Origin: Calothrix sp. PCC 7507 | Lineage (GTDB): Bacteria > Cyanobacteriota > Cyanobacteriia > Cyanobacteriales > Nostocaceae | Length of the DNA: 64,000 nt | Assembly: GCF_000316575.1 (NCBI RefSeq) | Contig: NC_019682.1 | Location: forward strand, 3,408,001-3,472,000 | Direction: 5' to 3' | Part shown: positions 12,150 to 21,259 of the stretch, in pieces | Layout of the letters: the number at the start of each line of letters is the position of its first letter | How positions within the stretch are numbered: position 1 is the first letter of the stretch | The notes under the pieces: generated by a model | Databases searched by the model: none | The model's input: the letters and a program-made list of their open reading frames with translations, nothing else | What the model was told of the DNA's origin: nothing | Made by a program: the position numbers and the translations under genes

Positions 12150-13868
12150 TTACTTTTTACCAGGAGTCCGCCCCCCTTCATCGTTACTACCACCGTGGGG
12201 ACGGGAATTACCAGGGTCACAACCTTCAGAACCATTACCAATTCCTTGGTTACAATGACGACGAGGTTTTATAGATTCTGTCCGGGTAGAATTGCGTTCC
12301 TCGGCTACAGCCTGCTGTGGTGTTTGTTCCACTGCATATTGAGAGGATATATCCGCAACTTCACCAATACTGACTAATGATTTATAGATCAAAGCACTAA
12401 CTTCGGCTCTGGTTGCCACTTTGTCAGGATTAAGGGATTGGACATTGGGATAATTGACTACAATACCCCGTTCTGTGAGTGCAGCGATCGCATTGCGGAC
12501 ATCACTACGAATGCTAGTAGCATCACTGTAAGCTGCCAGAATTGACTCTGTGGAACCGCTGAAAGTGTAATTTAATCCTCGCGCTAATGCTACCAAAGTT
12601 TCTAGGCGAGAAAGGCTAGCGGTGGGGTTGAATTCACTACCCGAATACCCTAAAAATCCTGTTGTGGATGCTTCGCGGATGGCATTATAAGCCCAATATT
12701 TGGTTGAGACATCTCTAAAGCTGATGGCGTTGCGGACTTGCACCTTTTCAAAAGCTTGACTAATCATCGCCGCAAATTGAGCGCGAGTCACCTGTTCATC
12801 GGGACGGAAAGAACCATCGGGAAAGCCTTGGAGAACTTGTAGCGCCGCTAACTCAGCAATAAAATCTTTAGCCCAGTAGTTTGTCGAGACATCGCTAAAC
12901 TTAACTTGGATACCATTAGCTACGCCCACCTCTCGATAAGTCATCATCATCTGGCTGACATCGTAGATAGAACTATTGTCATTACTGACTTCTATCAGTT
13001 GCACCAACTGGCCAGGTGCAGCTTGCAAAGCAGGTGCTAAGTCAGAACTAAAAGTGCTGATAGACTGGCGTACTAGAGAAAACGCTCCTTTGGTGAAAGA
13101 AACCGGATAAACACTTGTAGCCGCAGTTGTAGACAAGCCTGCAACTTGGAACTGACTGACGTTGATGTTTTGGGAATTGCTGAGGAAAGTAACACGTTGG
13201 TTACTAACTTGGCTGAAGTAATCGTAAGTGGTTGTACCCGCGTCAATTGCGCCGTCGGAGTTAGCATCAACGCCATAAACGGTGCGAATCACTCGATATT
13301 CTGTGGGGTTGGCGGACAGAATTAGGTTAACCGCTGTGTTGGTTGACAAACATTCAAATTCGCTGTAGCCAATAAAGCGGTTTTGGGTATCATACAACCG
13401 CACGATCACGCGATCGCCTGCTTTTAACCCCTTCACAAATTTAGACTTTTGCTTAATCTTATATTTGTAATCACCCAAAAACCGCTCTTTTAAAAAGTTC
13501 TTACCACGTTTACCTTTCACAGAAACACGGGCAATTACATCCGAAAAGTCGCCAGATGGTTGCAAGATAGCCAGGCTAAAACCTGTTGTTTTACCCTTGG
13601 TGGTAGTATTACTACTTACTTGAGTGCGACTTTCTGTAGTCACAGTTTGTCGCTGAATAGTAGTTCTGCTGCTAGATTCTACTTCGTTGCGAATAGACTC
13701 ATCAGCTAAAAGTTGTTGACTGGTAGCATTTCCCAGTGTTTGTCCGATGGTGGTAGAAGACCCTGAAGCTGTCTGTGCAGAAGCTATTGGCGAAAACATT
13801 GCTACAAATGCCGTAGCGCAAACAACTTTGCTCAGATGAGCTAAGTAACTTTGATTTTTGTATTTCAT
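12150..13868 (-). CDS. SLH-domain surface protein
   Basis: This secreted protein (~572 residues) has an N-terminal signal peptide (VVCATAFVAMFSPIASAQ). Two clear S-layer homology modules appear (FSDVSTNYWAKDFIAELAAL...VTRAQFAAM and FRDVSTKYWAYNAIREAS...LSRLETLVAL), with a weaker third (YSDATSIRSDVRNAIAAL...ATRAEVSALI). SLH modules normally anchor proteins to pyruvylated cell-wall polymers or link the outer membrane to peptidoglycan. The ~210 residues before them match no family I recognise. The C-terminus is a Gly/Asn/Cys tail (CNQGIGNGSEGCDPGNS). The start at 13868 is preferred for its GGAG; an upstream ATG at 13883 overlaps that site. Confidence 0.85.
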   Translation of the reverse strand: MKYKNQSYLAHLSKVVCATAFVAMFSPIASAQTASGSSTTIGQTLGNATSQQLLADESIRNEVESSSRTTIQRQTVTTESRTQVSSNTTTKGKTTGFSLAILQPSGDFSDVIARVSVKGKRGKNFLKERFLGDYKYKIKQKSKFVKGLKAGDRVIVRLYDTQNRFIGYSEFECLSTNTAVNLILSANPTEYRVIRTVYGVDANSDGAIDAGTTTYDYFSQVSNQRVTFLSNSQNINVSQFQVAGLSTTAATSVYPVSFTKGAFSLVRQSISTFSSDLAPALQAAPGQLVQLIEVSNDNSSIYDVSQMMMTYREVGVANGIQVKFSDVSTNYWAKDFIAELAALQVLQGFPDGSFRPDEQVTRAQFAAMISQAFEKVQVRNAISFRDVSTKYWAYNAIREASTTGFLGYSGSEFNPTASLSRLETLVALARGLNYTFSGSTESILAAYSDATSIRSDVRNAIAALTERGIVVNYPNVQSLNPDKVATRAEVSALIYKSLVSIGEVADISSQYAVEQTPQQAVAEERNSTRTESIKPRRHCNQGIGNGSEGCDPGNSRPHGGSNDEGGRTPGKK

Positions 13869-14075
13869 TTCACTCCGTGCCATTTGGCTATAAGGTCAAA
13901 CAGGTGTTAATTTCCCTTCAACTATTAATCCCGTTGTGTGAGTGGAACTAACACCCGTAATTTCCACAGTTTGACCAAAACCAATCTCTTCCAATTGAGC
14001 AAAGTGATCAGATACACTTTTCTCCCAACCTAATTCCTTGACTCAGACCGGATAAAGAAGTATAGTATGCACCAT

Positions 14076-14279
14076 AAGAAGGGGAGTAGCTACTGGCAAA
14101 AAAGCCAGTGCATCTAAATCAACATACTGGCGATGAGCCTGGTTTAGGTGGCAAGTAATTAATATTTGAAAGCGAGACCTTCACTAAGTTCACACAAAAA
14201 AAGTGTGGAGCTTGGTGAAGTCTCATGACTCTCATTCAAGCTCCATACAGGTAAAAAATCCTTCAGGAGCTTGAGAGAG
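14076..14279 (+). promoter_or_regulatory. yybP-ykoY Mn2+ riboswitch with ribosome-site-sequestering hairpin
   Basis: The two conserved loops of this class are present: GGGGAGTAGC (14081-14090) and GCGAGACCTT (14172-14181). CAACATACTGGCGATGAGCC lies between them. GAGACCTTCACTAAG pairs with CTTGGTGAAGTCTC around a CACAC/GTGTG stem-loop. Downstream, CTCTCATTCAAGCTCC (14229-14244) pairs with GGAGCTTGAGAGAG (14266-14279), which contains the AGGAG ribosome site and reaches the first base of the GTG start at 14279. This suggests translational control, with Mn2+ binding freeing the site. The downstream gene is a Mn exporter family member, exactly the expected target. Confidence 0.92.
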
Positions 14280-14899
14280 TGCTAACAGCTTTTACCGCAG
14301 GTTTATTATTCATAACATTTTCAGAGTTAGGGGATAAAACCTTCTTTATTGCCGTGATTTTAGCGATGCGTCATTCGCGGCGGTTGGTATTCGTCGGTGT
14401 GACGGCCGCTTTAGCTGCAATGACAATTCTTTCAGTGATATTTGGACAATTGGTTTCTTTGTTGCCAAAAGTCTATATTCATTACGCTGAAATAGTTTTA
14501 TTTATTGCCTTCGGGATTAAGCTGTTGTACGACGCGAGTAAAATGTCCTCTGCTGCTTGTGATACAGAGGTTGTAGAAGAGGCAAAAGCAGCGGTGGAAC
14601 AGGCAGAATTGCAGCTACCAAAGAAAAAAGGCTCCTGGGCGATTTTATTAGAAGCCTTTGTCTTGACATTTATGGCAGAGTGGGGCGATCGCACACAAAT
14701 TGCCACCATTGCCCTAGCAGCCGGAAACAACCCCATTGGGGTGACAGTGGGTGCGATTTTAGGACATGCCATTTGTGCAGCGATCGCAGTTATTGGCGGA
14801 AAAATGATTGCAGGTCGTATCTCTGAGCGTCAACTCACCTTAATTGGTGGCTGCTTATTTCTGATCTTTGGTATTTTCGCCGCCGTTGAAGGAGCATGA
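14279..14899 (+). CDS. GDT1/TMEM165 (UPF0016) family manganese exporter
   Basis: This 206-residue, six-helix membrane protein has the two family hallmarks in inverted halves, SELGDKTFF near the start and AEWGDRTQIATI in the second half (the E-x-G-D-K/R-T motif twice). The family exports Mn2+ (and can move Ca2+); the cyanobacterial member MNX protects photosynthetic cells from excess manganese. The start is GTG at 14279 with AGGAG at 14265-14269. The preceding yybP-ykoY riboswitch gives independent support for a manganese role. A hydrophilic linker (~95-120) separates the halves. Confidence 0.93.
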   Translation: MLTAFTAGLLFITFSELGDKTFFIAVILAMRHSRRLVFVGVTAALAAMTILSVIFGQLVSLLPKVYIHYAEIVLFIAFGIKLLYDASKMSSAACDTEVVEEAKAAVEQAELQLPKKKGSWAILLEAFVLTFMAEWGDRTQIATIALAAGNNPIGVTVGAILGHAICAAIAVIGGKMIAGRISERQLTLIGGCLFLIFGIFAAVEGA

Positions 14900-14971
14900 G
14901 AGGACTGGGGACTGGGTAATAGTAATTTTACCTCCCCTGCTCCCTGCCCCCTGCTCCCTGCCCCTACTCCC

Positions 14972-15850
14972 TCATGGTTTGGGTTTCTCCGGTGCGGGTG
15001 TAGGCGCAGCAGGAGCAGGTGCAGCAGTAGGAACAGCAGTAGCCGCCTTGTTAATTTCGTCTTTGTATTGAGCAGGTGCTAAAGCTGAGGCGCTATCAAA
15101 CAAAGGCTTGGCTTCTGCAGCTTTACCCTGTCGCTTGAGGAGCATGGCCTTAGCTAAAACGGGGCGAAAATCCTTGGCATCTTTCTTGATGGCCTGATCG
15201 TAAGCAGCGATGGCTTGAGGATAGCGTTTTTGAGAAGCATGAACACTCCCCAACAAAACTTGTACAGCGATCGTATCTACACTTCCGGGTTGAATTGTAT
15301 TTGTCTGGTTGGAAGCAGACAGCGTATCTTGCAATAAACCAATAGCTGCTTCGGGACGTTGCTGATCTAAGAGAAGCGCCACCATCCCTTGCAAAGCCTT
15401 GAGATCCCCTGGCTTCGTTGCCAAAACAGTGCGATAAGCTTGAGCAGCGCCTTCCTTATCACCAATTTGCTGCTTCGCTTGTGCCAACAGTACCGCATAT
15501 TCTGTCTGTTCTGGATTCAGCTTGGCTAACTTTTCTAGAGGCGCAATTACGCCTTGAATGTCACCTTGTTTTTGACTCAGCAATTGTAGCCGCGCTTGTA
15601 GCAGTCCCTTGAGAGCAGTTTGATTTTCTGGTTCCCTTTGCAAAACCAGTTCATAACCCCGAACTTCGTCTTGCAACTTTGATTTTTGGTCAGAAGAAGG
15701 CGAATTACCTGGGTTGCTGCTGGTATTCTGGGTTTGGGGTTCCGTATTATTAAATGCTGCAATTATGGGAACCACCGAAACTCCCACAAAAGCGAGAACT
15801 GCCAGTACCAACACGACCTGAACTATCCAGCGATTGCGTGGTTGAGACAC
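14972..15850 (-). CDS. Membrane-anchored TPR protein
   Basis: An N-terminal membrane helix (IVQVVLVLAVLAFVGVSVVP) is followed by a Ser/Asn/Gln-rich linker and about five tetratricopeptide repeats (e.g. AVLLAQAKQQIGDKEGAAQA; AVQVLLGSVHASQKRYPQAI), ending in an Ala/Pro-rich tail. TPRs form protein-binding superhelices, so it is probably a scaffold at the plasma or thylakoid membrane. I start at GTG 15850, which has GGAAGG close upstream and yields MSQPRNRWIV; the longer frame to 15940 adds a stretch unlike the rest. The partner is unknown. Confidence 0.85.
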   Translation of the reverse strand: MSQPRNRWIVQVVLVLAVLAFVGVSVVPIIAAFNNTEPQTQNTSSNPGNSPSSDQKSKLQDEVRGYELVLQREPENQTALKGLLQARLQLLSQKQGDIQGVIAPLEKLAKLNPEQTEYAVLLAQAKQQIGDKEGAAQAYRTVLATKPGDLKALQGMVALLLDQQRPEAAIGLLQDTLSASNQTNTIQPGSVDTIAVQVLLGSVHASQKRYPQAIAAYDQAIKKDAKDFRPVLAKAMLLKRQGKAAEAKPLFDSASALAPAQYKDEINKAATAVPTAAPAPAAPTPAPEKPKP

Positions 15851-16229
15851 AAAACCTTCCTTGTCCTGAACTCTAATGAGATTATCATTTACACAAATTG
15901 GAAAGTTAAAAATTTCCAAAACTTTGCGGAATACCGTCAATTGCCTGTGAATTTTATAACAAATAACTATCCACGCTGCTAAAGTAAGTGATGACTTTAG
16001 GAGGAGCCGTCAGAATTGTAGCTATGATATGCTTCCGAAAACTAGTGTCAAAACGCTAGATTACATATTTAGTGTCCAAATGCAAATTTTTGCCTCTTGA
16101 GGATCTTACCGATCGCTCTAGAGTTGCTTTGTTGAAAGCAAATATACTTTCATCAGCCGCAAAAACGCTCTTTCCATCTGCCTTCGTAAAATCCCACAAT
16201 GGGATGTGTCTCCGCCGCAAGGAGTTTTT
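15851..16229. other. Divergent intergenic region
   Basis: These 379 bp must hold the promoters of both the TPR gene (minus) and the plus-strand gene at 16230. I see no repeat element or structured RNA. AAGGAG at 16219-16224 is the ribosome site of the right-hand gene. Confidence 0.5.
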
Positions 16230-17255
16230 ATGAATTCCGACCTGATGCCGTCACCTGAATCTTCCAATTCTTCTACCTCTAACCAGGGCCCAACTGAAAA
16301 CAGAGAGGTAGCCGCTAATGTTAATACAGTAGCAGCCCAAACCTCAAAACTTGATAATTCGCCTGTCGTTGACCCTAGCGACACTGCATCAAATGGGAAC
16401 TTCGCTAATCGGCAACAACCGATTCCGCCTCCCAGTGAGCCGATGCAGTACCGAGCAATCGGGTTAGTTCGGGGTCGCTACCATGCCAGCGATGAACAGT
16501 TTACTCAAGGTATTCTACTCACCACCGATGGTGTAGAACTCAATGCCGTCCTCCTAGGGCGGATTATGAGTTTAGTCAAAAATCACTTGGATTTAGAACA
16601 AGAACATCTGTGGGTAGTTTATCCACGGACAAGGCAAGAAAATGACACCTTGCACATCCAAATTGTCGGAGTTTGGGAGCCGGAAAATCTGGCTAAACAT
16701 CTCCCAGACGAGGAAGACCAAGATTCTGATGACTCAGAATTGGAGTTACTCGATGAGAGTGTATCCGAGAGTGCTGACGGAACCGCCAGCGCCCCCAAAC
16801 CCTCATCAGAAATTCCCGATGGTGGTTTTTCTGTTCGTGGCGAAGTCGTGTATCAATCTTTTGATGCTAAAAGCTTGGTAGTAAAAATCAAGCAGGCTCC
16901 ACGCAAACCAATTGATAAACCTAAATATTTTAAATTGAAGCTGAGGGGTGTGCTGACCACCAAAGCAGTAGGGAAGTTCTGGGACTTTAAAGTTAAGCGA
17001 GAAGCCGACGTATTAGTAGTAGAAAATGCTGAGGCGATCGCTGACTTACCCAAAAAACGCAGACCACCCTTCAAAGGTGGTCCCCGTGGTGCTGGTGGTG
17101 GTGGTGCTGGTAGAAAACCATTCCCACCCAGACGGAGTGGGGAAACCCCGCTTCCCATCAAGAGAACAAGCGGCGAATCGTCTGTGGTGTCAAAACCAAT
17201 ACCGAAAACGCCTGCTCCTAAGCCCATCAAGCGACCGAAACCAACTCAAGAGTAG
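16230..17255 (+). CDS. Conserved cyanobacterial hypothetical protein with basic Pro/Gly-rich tail
   Basis: This ~341-residue soluble protein starts at the ATG 16230, with AAGGAG 5 nt upstream. The order is: a Ser/Asn/Thr-rich disordered N-terminus (~70 residues); a conserved folded region (MQYRAIGLVRGRYHAS...IVGVWEPENL); an acidic linker (DEEDQDSDDSELELLDE); a second folded region (GGFSVRGEVVYQSFDAK...); and a C-terminal Lys/Arg/Pro/Gly-rich tail (PKKRRPPFKGGPRGAGGGG). The basic tail suggests nucleic-acid contact, possibly RNA, but that is inference. I recognise no named domain. Confidence 0.75.
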   Translation: MNSDLMPSPESSNSSTSNQGPTENREVAANVNTVAAQTSKLDNSPVVDPSDTASNGNFANRQQPIPPPSEPMQYRAIGLVRGRYHASDEQFTQGILLTTDGVELNAVLLGRIMSLVKNHLDLEQEHLWVVYPRTRQENDTLHIQIVGVWEPENLAKHLPDEEDQDSDDSELELLDESVSESADGTASAPKPSSEIPDGGFSVRGEVVYQSFDAKSLVVKIKQAPRKPIDKPKYFKLKLRGVLTTKAVGKFWDFKVKREADVLVVENAEAIADLPKKRRPPFKGGPRGAGGGGAGRKPFPPRRSGETPLPIKRTSGESSVVSKPIPKTPAPKPIKRPKPTQE

Positions 17256-17386
17256 GGAGGGGGCAGGGAGCAGGGAGCAGAGAGCAGGGGGCAGGGAGAT
17301 GAGGGAGATGAGGGAGATGAGGAAGTAAAATCCCCAATCCCCATTACCCCTTATCCCCAGAGGGGGCACCGAGTTCCCCAATCCCC

Positions 17387-17578
17387 AATCCCTGGTCACT
17401 GAGCGCAGTCGAAGTGCAGTCCCCAATCCCTGGTCACTGAGCGCAGTCGAAGTGCAATCCCCAATCCCTGGTCACTGAGCGCAGTCGAAGTGCAATCCCC
17501 AATCCCTGGTCACTGAGCGCAGTCGAAGTGCAGTCCCCAATCCCTGGTCACTGAGCGCAGTCGAAGTGCAGTCCCCAA
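17387..17578. repeat. Five-copy 38-bp tandem repeat
   Basis: GGTCACTGAGCGCAGTCGAA begins at 17394, 17432, 17470, 17508 and 17546, an exact 38-bp period, with CCCCAATCCCT between. Differences are limited to 'caat' versus 'cagt' at one spot. Each unit joins a CCCCAAT heptamer to the GAGCGCAGTCGAAGTG sequence that is scattered through this genome. There are no unique spacers, so it is not a CRISPR. It abuts the stop codon of the DUF39 gene. Confidence 0.95.
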
Positions 17579-17580
17579 GA

Positions 17581-18750
17581 TCAAAGATTTGTCCAGCGGT
17601 CTTGGGGCAAAAAAGAACGCTCCATTGGAATTGGAGAAACTGGTTCGGTGAGAGTAAATTCACCTGCTTCTATCCACTTTTTCAACTCTAGGGCGACTTG
17701 TTTAGAGAGAAACAAACTCGCAAGGGGAGCGGCGCGTACTGGTTTGCCTTCAATCGTGATCCGTCCAGATTTGAGTTGGGCGTAACTCACTAAACCAAAA
17801 GTGGGACGAACCCGGCGAGGAATAGAAAAGTCCACTATTGGTGCTACTAAGTCTTTATCTTGCACCGCAGCTCGTTCAACTACTTCTTCGTTTAGCACTG
17901 GGAGTGGTACACCAACGCCCAACATCAATGAAGGGCCATAACTTTTGAAGTAACAACCCCGTACCCAGCGAGCATCCATTTGCTTGGCATCACCGATTAA
18001 GGCTAAAGTTGCCGCCGGCCCAATGGGTGTATGGTTGGCTAAACGCTTTTGTAAGGGGAAGTGTTGAGTACCTTCCCAAGCGACATAGCCAATACCACCG
18101 CCTAAGAAAATCTTTGTACCAATACCAATAAGTTGTAAATCAGGGTCATTGAGTAGGGGAGATAATGCACCGGGGTTAGAGTAAACTGCATTCCCCAAAC
18201 GGGGTTGCAAAGGGCCAAGATAAGTAAAAAGTGGGCGATCGCCTCCATTCACCCCCACGATAAAATTTTGATAAAGATTACGCGGATTGAATAAATAAAA
18301 CTGATTTATTGTTTCACGGGTAACTGTAGTTTCAAACACAGCCCGTGGATAACAATCTGTTACTTGTCCTTGCGCTCGGACGTGTACAGCTTTACCAGCT
18401 ATCAAATCTTCTATTACATGACCACCACCCCGTTCCCGGACTTCTTCCCCATCCATTACTTCCACGGCACAACTAGCACCAAGGTATAAATCTACAGCAC
18501 CAAAACCAGAATATGCTGGTACGCCATCTAACCAACAGCGGCGAATTTTAATTGGGGGGTCGGTGTGTCCAAGATTAATAATTGCCCCGCTGGATTCCAT
18601 CGGCTCAAAAGTCCCCGTGGTAATCACATCAACTTCTTTAGCCGTTTTGGTAACACCAACCTCTGCAACTCGTGCTTTTAATTCTTCAACTGTTAACACT
18701 ACCGCGCGCTGGCGGCTAATTTTCTCATTAATTTCTGCAATTGTTCGCAT
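17581..18750 (-). CDS. Homocysteine biosynthesis protein (DUF39/HcyBio family)
   Basis: The 389-residue protein matches the DUF39 family: MRTIAEINEKISRQRAVV at the start, then GTFEPMESSGAIINLGHTDP and LDGVPAYSGFGAVDLYLGA. In methanogens and sulfate reducers this family takes part in making homocysteine from aspartate semialdehyde and sulfide; cyanobacterial members are annotated likewise but untested as far as I know. The archaeal version is often followed by a ferredoxin or CBS region, which is absent here. Full length, ATG start. The stop lies right at the edge of the 38-bp tandem repeat. Confidence 0.88.
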   Translation of the reverse strand: MRTIAEINEKISRQRAVVLTVEELKARVAEVGVTKTAKEVDVITTGTFEPMESSGAIINLGHTDPPIKIRRCWLDGVPAYSGFGAVDLYLGASCAVEVMDGEEVRERGGGHVIEDLIAGKAVHVRAQGQVTDCYPRAVFETTVTRETINQFYLFNPRNLYQNFIVGVNGGDRPLFTYLGPLQPRLGNAVYSNPGALSPLLNDPDLQLIGIGTKIFLGGGIGYVAWEGTQHFPLQKRLANHTPIGPAATLALIGDAKQMDARWVRGCYFKSYGPSLMLGVGVPLPVLNEEVVERAAVQDKDLVAPIVDFSIPRRVRPTFGLVSYAQLKSGRITIEGKPVRAAPLASLFLSKQVALELKKWIEAGEFTLTEPVSPIPMERSFLPQDRWTNL

Positions 18751-19116
18751 TTTAAATGTAGCGAATTAACACATTAATTATGGATTAAAAGGCATAGAGT
18801 CAACAGCTTAGTACCGCCGTGAAGCCAAAAGTCAAAAGGCTCATATATCAAGGCTTGTGCCTGTTTAAAATGGTAGCTTTATTTCCGCCGTGCTGTACTA
18901 ATAGTCTGTCCCAAAAGTTTTGAGAGGTTATACCAATTCACGAAAACACTGATACAGAAAGATTTCTCGTAGGGGCACGGTCTCCGTGCCCTTACCAACG
19001 CATCTGTATCATTTATTAAAGTGAAATGGCATTAGTGGTGTTCAGATACCCGACTTTTCCAAGAAGTCGGGGATCTCGCAGCCCTACAGATGATTCGCTA
19101 CTGCTTCGCTATCGCC
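18751..19116. other. Intergenic region with MITE-like repeat and hairpins
   Basis: There is no gene here. It contains the imperfect inverted-repeat unit at 18935-19034 and, at 19047-19071, a CCCGACTT...AAGTCGGGG hairpin that could terminate the subtilase or DUF39 transcript. Confidence 0.55.
18935..19034. repeat. MITE-like dispersed repeat
   Basis: TATACCAATTCAC on the left and GTGAAATGGCATT on the right form an imperfect terminal inverted repeat, with CTGATACAG / CTGTATCA as an inner pair. In the middle GGGCACGG-TCT-CCGTGCCC is a perfect hairpin. It is non-coding and no target duplication is obvious. Confidence 0.5.
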
Positions 19117-20844
19117 TTAGAGATTTGCGGCATTAATCACGCCAAAACCCCATTTAGTGTCAAAAGTTCCTGCGGGTTTTCCGGGGATAGAACTATTCTT
19201 GCGTAGCAATTCTTTCACCGTAGCGGGGTCAAGTTTAGGATCGCGCTGCAATAACAGTGCCACTAAACCAGTCACGAATGGCGCCGCCATACTTGTACCA
19301 GCCATCGCTACGAACTTAGAATTGATCATCATTGAGCGATCGCAACCAGCGTCAGCAGAAAGAGTCGAGACAATCATCGCGCCCGGTGCAGCGACATCTG
19401 GCTTCTGGGCATTATTACGCAATGGTCCTTCACTGCTGAACTCAGAAATGGCATGTAAATCCATACCCATTTCTCGGACTTGACCATCAATATCTGTATA
19501 CTTCGCCTTTGTAGTATAAGCAGCTACTGTCACCGCACTGCTAGCGGCTCCCGGTGATCCAATTTTCACGCAATCTTTAACACTATTACCTGTAAAAAAC
19601 ACCGCCGATCTATCATCAAGAGTCCACACATCCAGACGTGTGTCGTTGTCGGCAGTATTGCGTACCCGCAACTGCCAAATACCACCCATAACTAGCGAGG
19701 GGCCGTTACCACGGATTTGGACAAAGAAATTATGATCACCGTTACTTTTATCAGGTGCTGGTGTGACTATTTCCACCTTTGCATCTGGTAACTGATAATT
19801 TTGGGAGGGATTGCCATCAGGAATAATTTTTTGGAAGGGTGTCACAAAACCGTTGGGACTCCGCAAGGACACTTCCAATTGACTATCACTGTCATACCAA
19901 CCATTTAACCAGACGATGCCTACTTGATTCAAAGGCACATTAAAGCGTACACCACGGGTGCGGTTGGCAGCTACGGTTGTTTGAGCGTGAATGTTATCAT
20001 TGCCTTCATTACCCGCCGCACAGCAAACAATCCGTCCCGGCCCAGTTTCCGCATCAATGATTTTGGAAAGGGAATCGCTACCGTCGTGGGCGTCGGCGTG
20101 TCCACCCAAACTCAGATTCACCACTGCTGGCCGTCCTAACTCTCTAGCTACACGGAAAATATAGCGGACACCATCAGCAATGTGGGCATCTTGTAAGTCA
20201 GATTTGACAACAACTAATTCCGCTTCTGGTGCAACACCAGCATAGGTTGCATCAGCACCAGCAGCAATGCCAGCAACGTGAGTACCATGACCTTCAGTAT
20301 CTTGGGAAATTGTCAGCTGTGCATCCGTGAATTCAGCCCCATAGTCACCCTCTTTGACTCCAGGCCCTGGCAGTGTTTGATCCCAAATGCGTAAAATCCG
20401 ACCAGCGAAAGCAGGGTGTTTTGGGTCAATACCACTATCTACAACGCCGATAACTACGCCTTTACCAGTCAATCCGGTTTTGTTTTTAAAATCTGGCAAT
20501 TGCACGCTTCCCGGTGCAACATCCATCCGCAACTGCATTTTCCGCGACGGTTTGATTCGTTGGATGACTTCGTCTTCGGATAAGGCATCTAAACCTTCTA
20601 TGGGTAAGAAAGCCGTTCTGACACTACCTGAGTTTTGATTGACGCGAATTCCATATTGTTCTAGATAACTCAAGTCTGCATCAGCGTCACAGTAGAGAAA
20701 AACAACGCTCTTACTGGGCTTGACAGAACTTTTCGGGGCAATTAGACCGAGCGATCGCCTATGTGTAGTTAAAGCTTGCTCTCCTTCATTTTGATAATCC
20801 TGAAATGCCAGCAGTAGACCGGGAGAAAGTTTTTCGTGTCTCAT
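19117..20844 (-). CDS. Subtilisin-like serine peptidase (S8 family)
   Basis: The 575-residue protein has a full catalytic triad: Asp136 in VVDSGIDPKHPAF, His186 in GHGTHVAGIAAG and Ser518 in AGTSMAAPFVTG, with the oxyanion Asn in AAGNEGN. An insert of ~120 residues between the Asn and Ser blocks (~300-420) is probably a beta-sandwich. No signal peptide is evident, so it may act in the cytoplasm or be exported by another route. Residues 1-110 look like a pro-region or adaptor (LLAFQDYQNEGEQALTTH). It stands alone on the minus strand. Confidence 0.93.
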   Translation of the reverse strand: MRHEKLSPGLLLAFQDYQNEGEQALTTHRRSLGLIAPKSSVKPSKSVVFLYCDADADLSYLEQYGIRVNQNSGSVRTAFLPIEGLDALSEDEVIQRIKPSRKMQLRMDVAPGSVQLPDFKNKTGLTGKGVVIGVVDSGIDPKHPAFAGRILRIWDQTLPGPGVKEGDYGAEFTDAQLTISQDTEGHGTHVAGIAAGADATYAGVAPEAELVVVKSDLQDAHIADGVRYIFRVARELGRPAVVNLSLGGHADAHDGSDSLSKIIDAETGPGRIVCCAAGNEGNDNIHAQTTVAANRTRGVRFNVPLNQVGIVWLNGWYDSDSQLEVSLRSPNGFVTPFQKIIPDGNPSQNYQLPDAKVEIVTPAPDKSNGDHNFFVQIRGNGPSLVMGGIWQLRVRNTADNDTRLDVWTLDDRSAVFFTGNSVKDCVKIGSPGAASSAVTVAAYTTKAKYTDIDGQVREMGMDLHAISEFSSEGPLRNNAQKPDVAAPGAMIVSTLSADAGCDRSMMINSKFVAMAGTSMAAPFVTGLVALLLQRDPKLDPATVKELLRKNSSIPGKPAGTFDTKWGFGVINAANL

Positions 20845-21259
20845 TTTTACCTCAAATTCTCAGCACTTACAAAAACTAAAGTATTGATTTTAACAGTATT
20901 ATTTGTCATTTGTTATTTGTCACTTGTACCGAGCGGAGCCGAGGTATTGGTCACTTGTCAATTGTCAAGAGTTCCACTCCCTCATTCCTCATTCAACTCA
21001 AGAAATACTCTCTAGTTATCCAGTCCCAAACTGAATTATTACGAAATAAAATCAAGTAGAAATAAATAAAGAATTATTAACAAATATTTGTATAAAACAG
21101 TAGGGGCGTAGTTTGCTTCTCCGTCAGGAGTACGGTTGTTCGCTCCTTCCTGGCAACGCATAATTAATGTCTGGGGATGTCTAAGTTTCTATCGTCAGTA
21201 GGAGCCACAAACAAGCTAATATTTGCAACGATCGCTCCTGAAGACATAAAAAGTAATTC
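20845..21259. other. Divergent intergenic region
   Basis: These 415 bp lie between the divergent subtilase and amylase genes. They hold heptamer-like 'ttgtcatttgttatttgtcac' runs and a GAGCGGAGCCGAGG dispersed-repeat fragment near 20934. No structured RNA or gene was seen. Confidence 0.5.

Noticed and set aside
17387-17578. CRISPR-like array
   Set aside because: The five units are contiguous copies of 38 bp with no unique spacers and no cas genes nearby.
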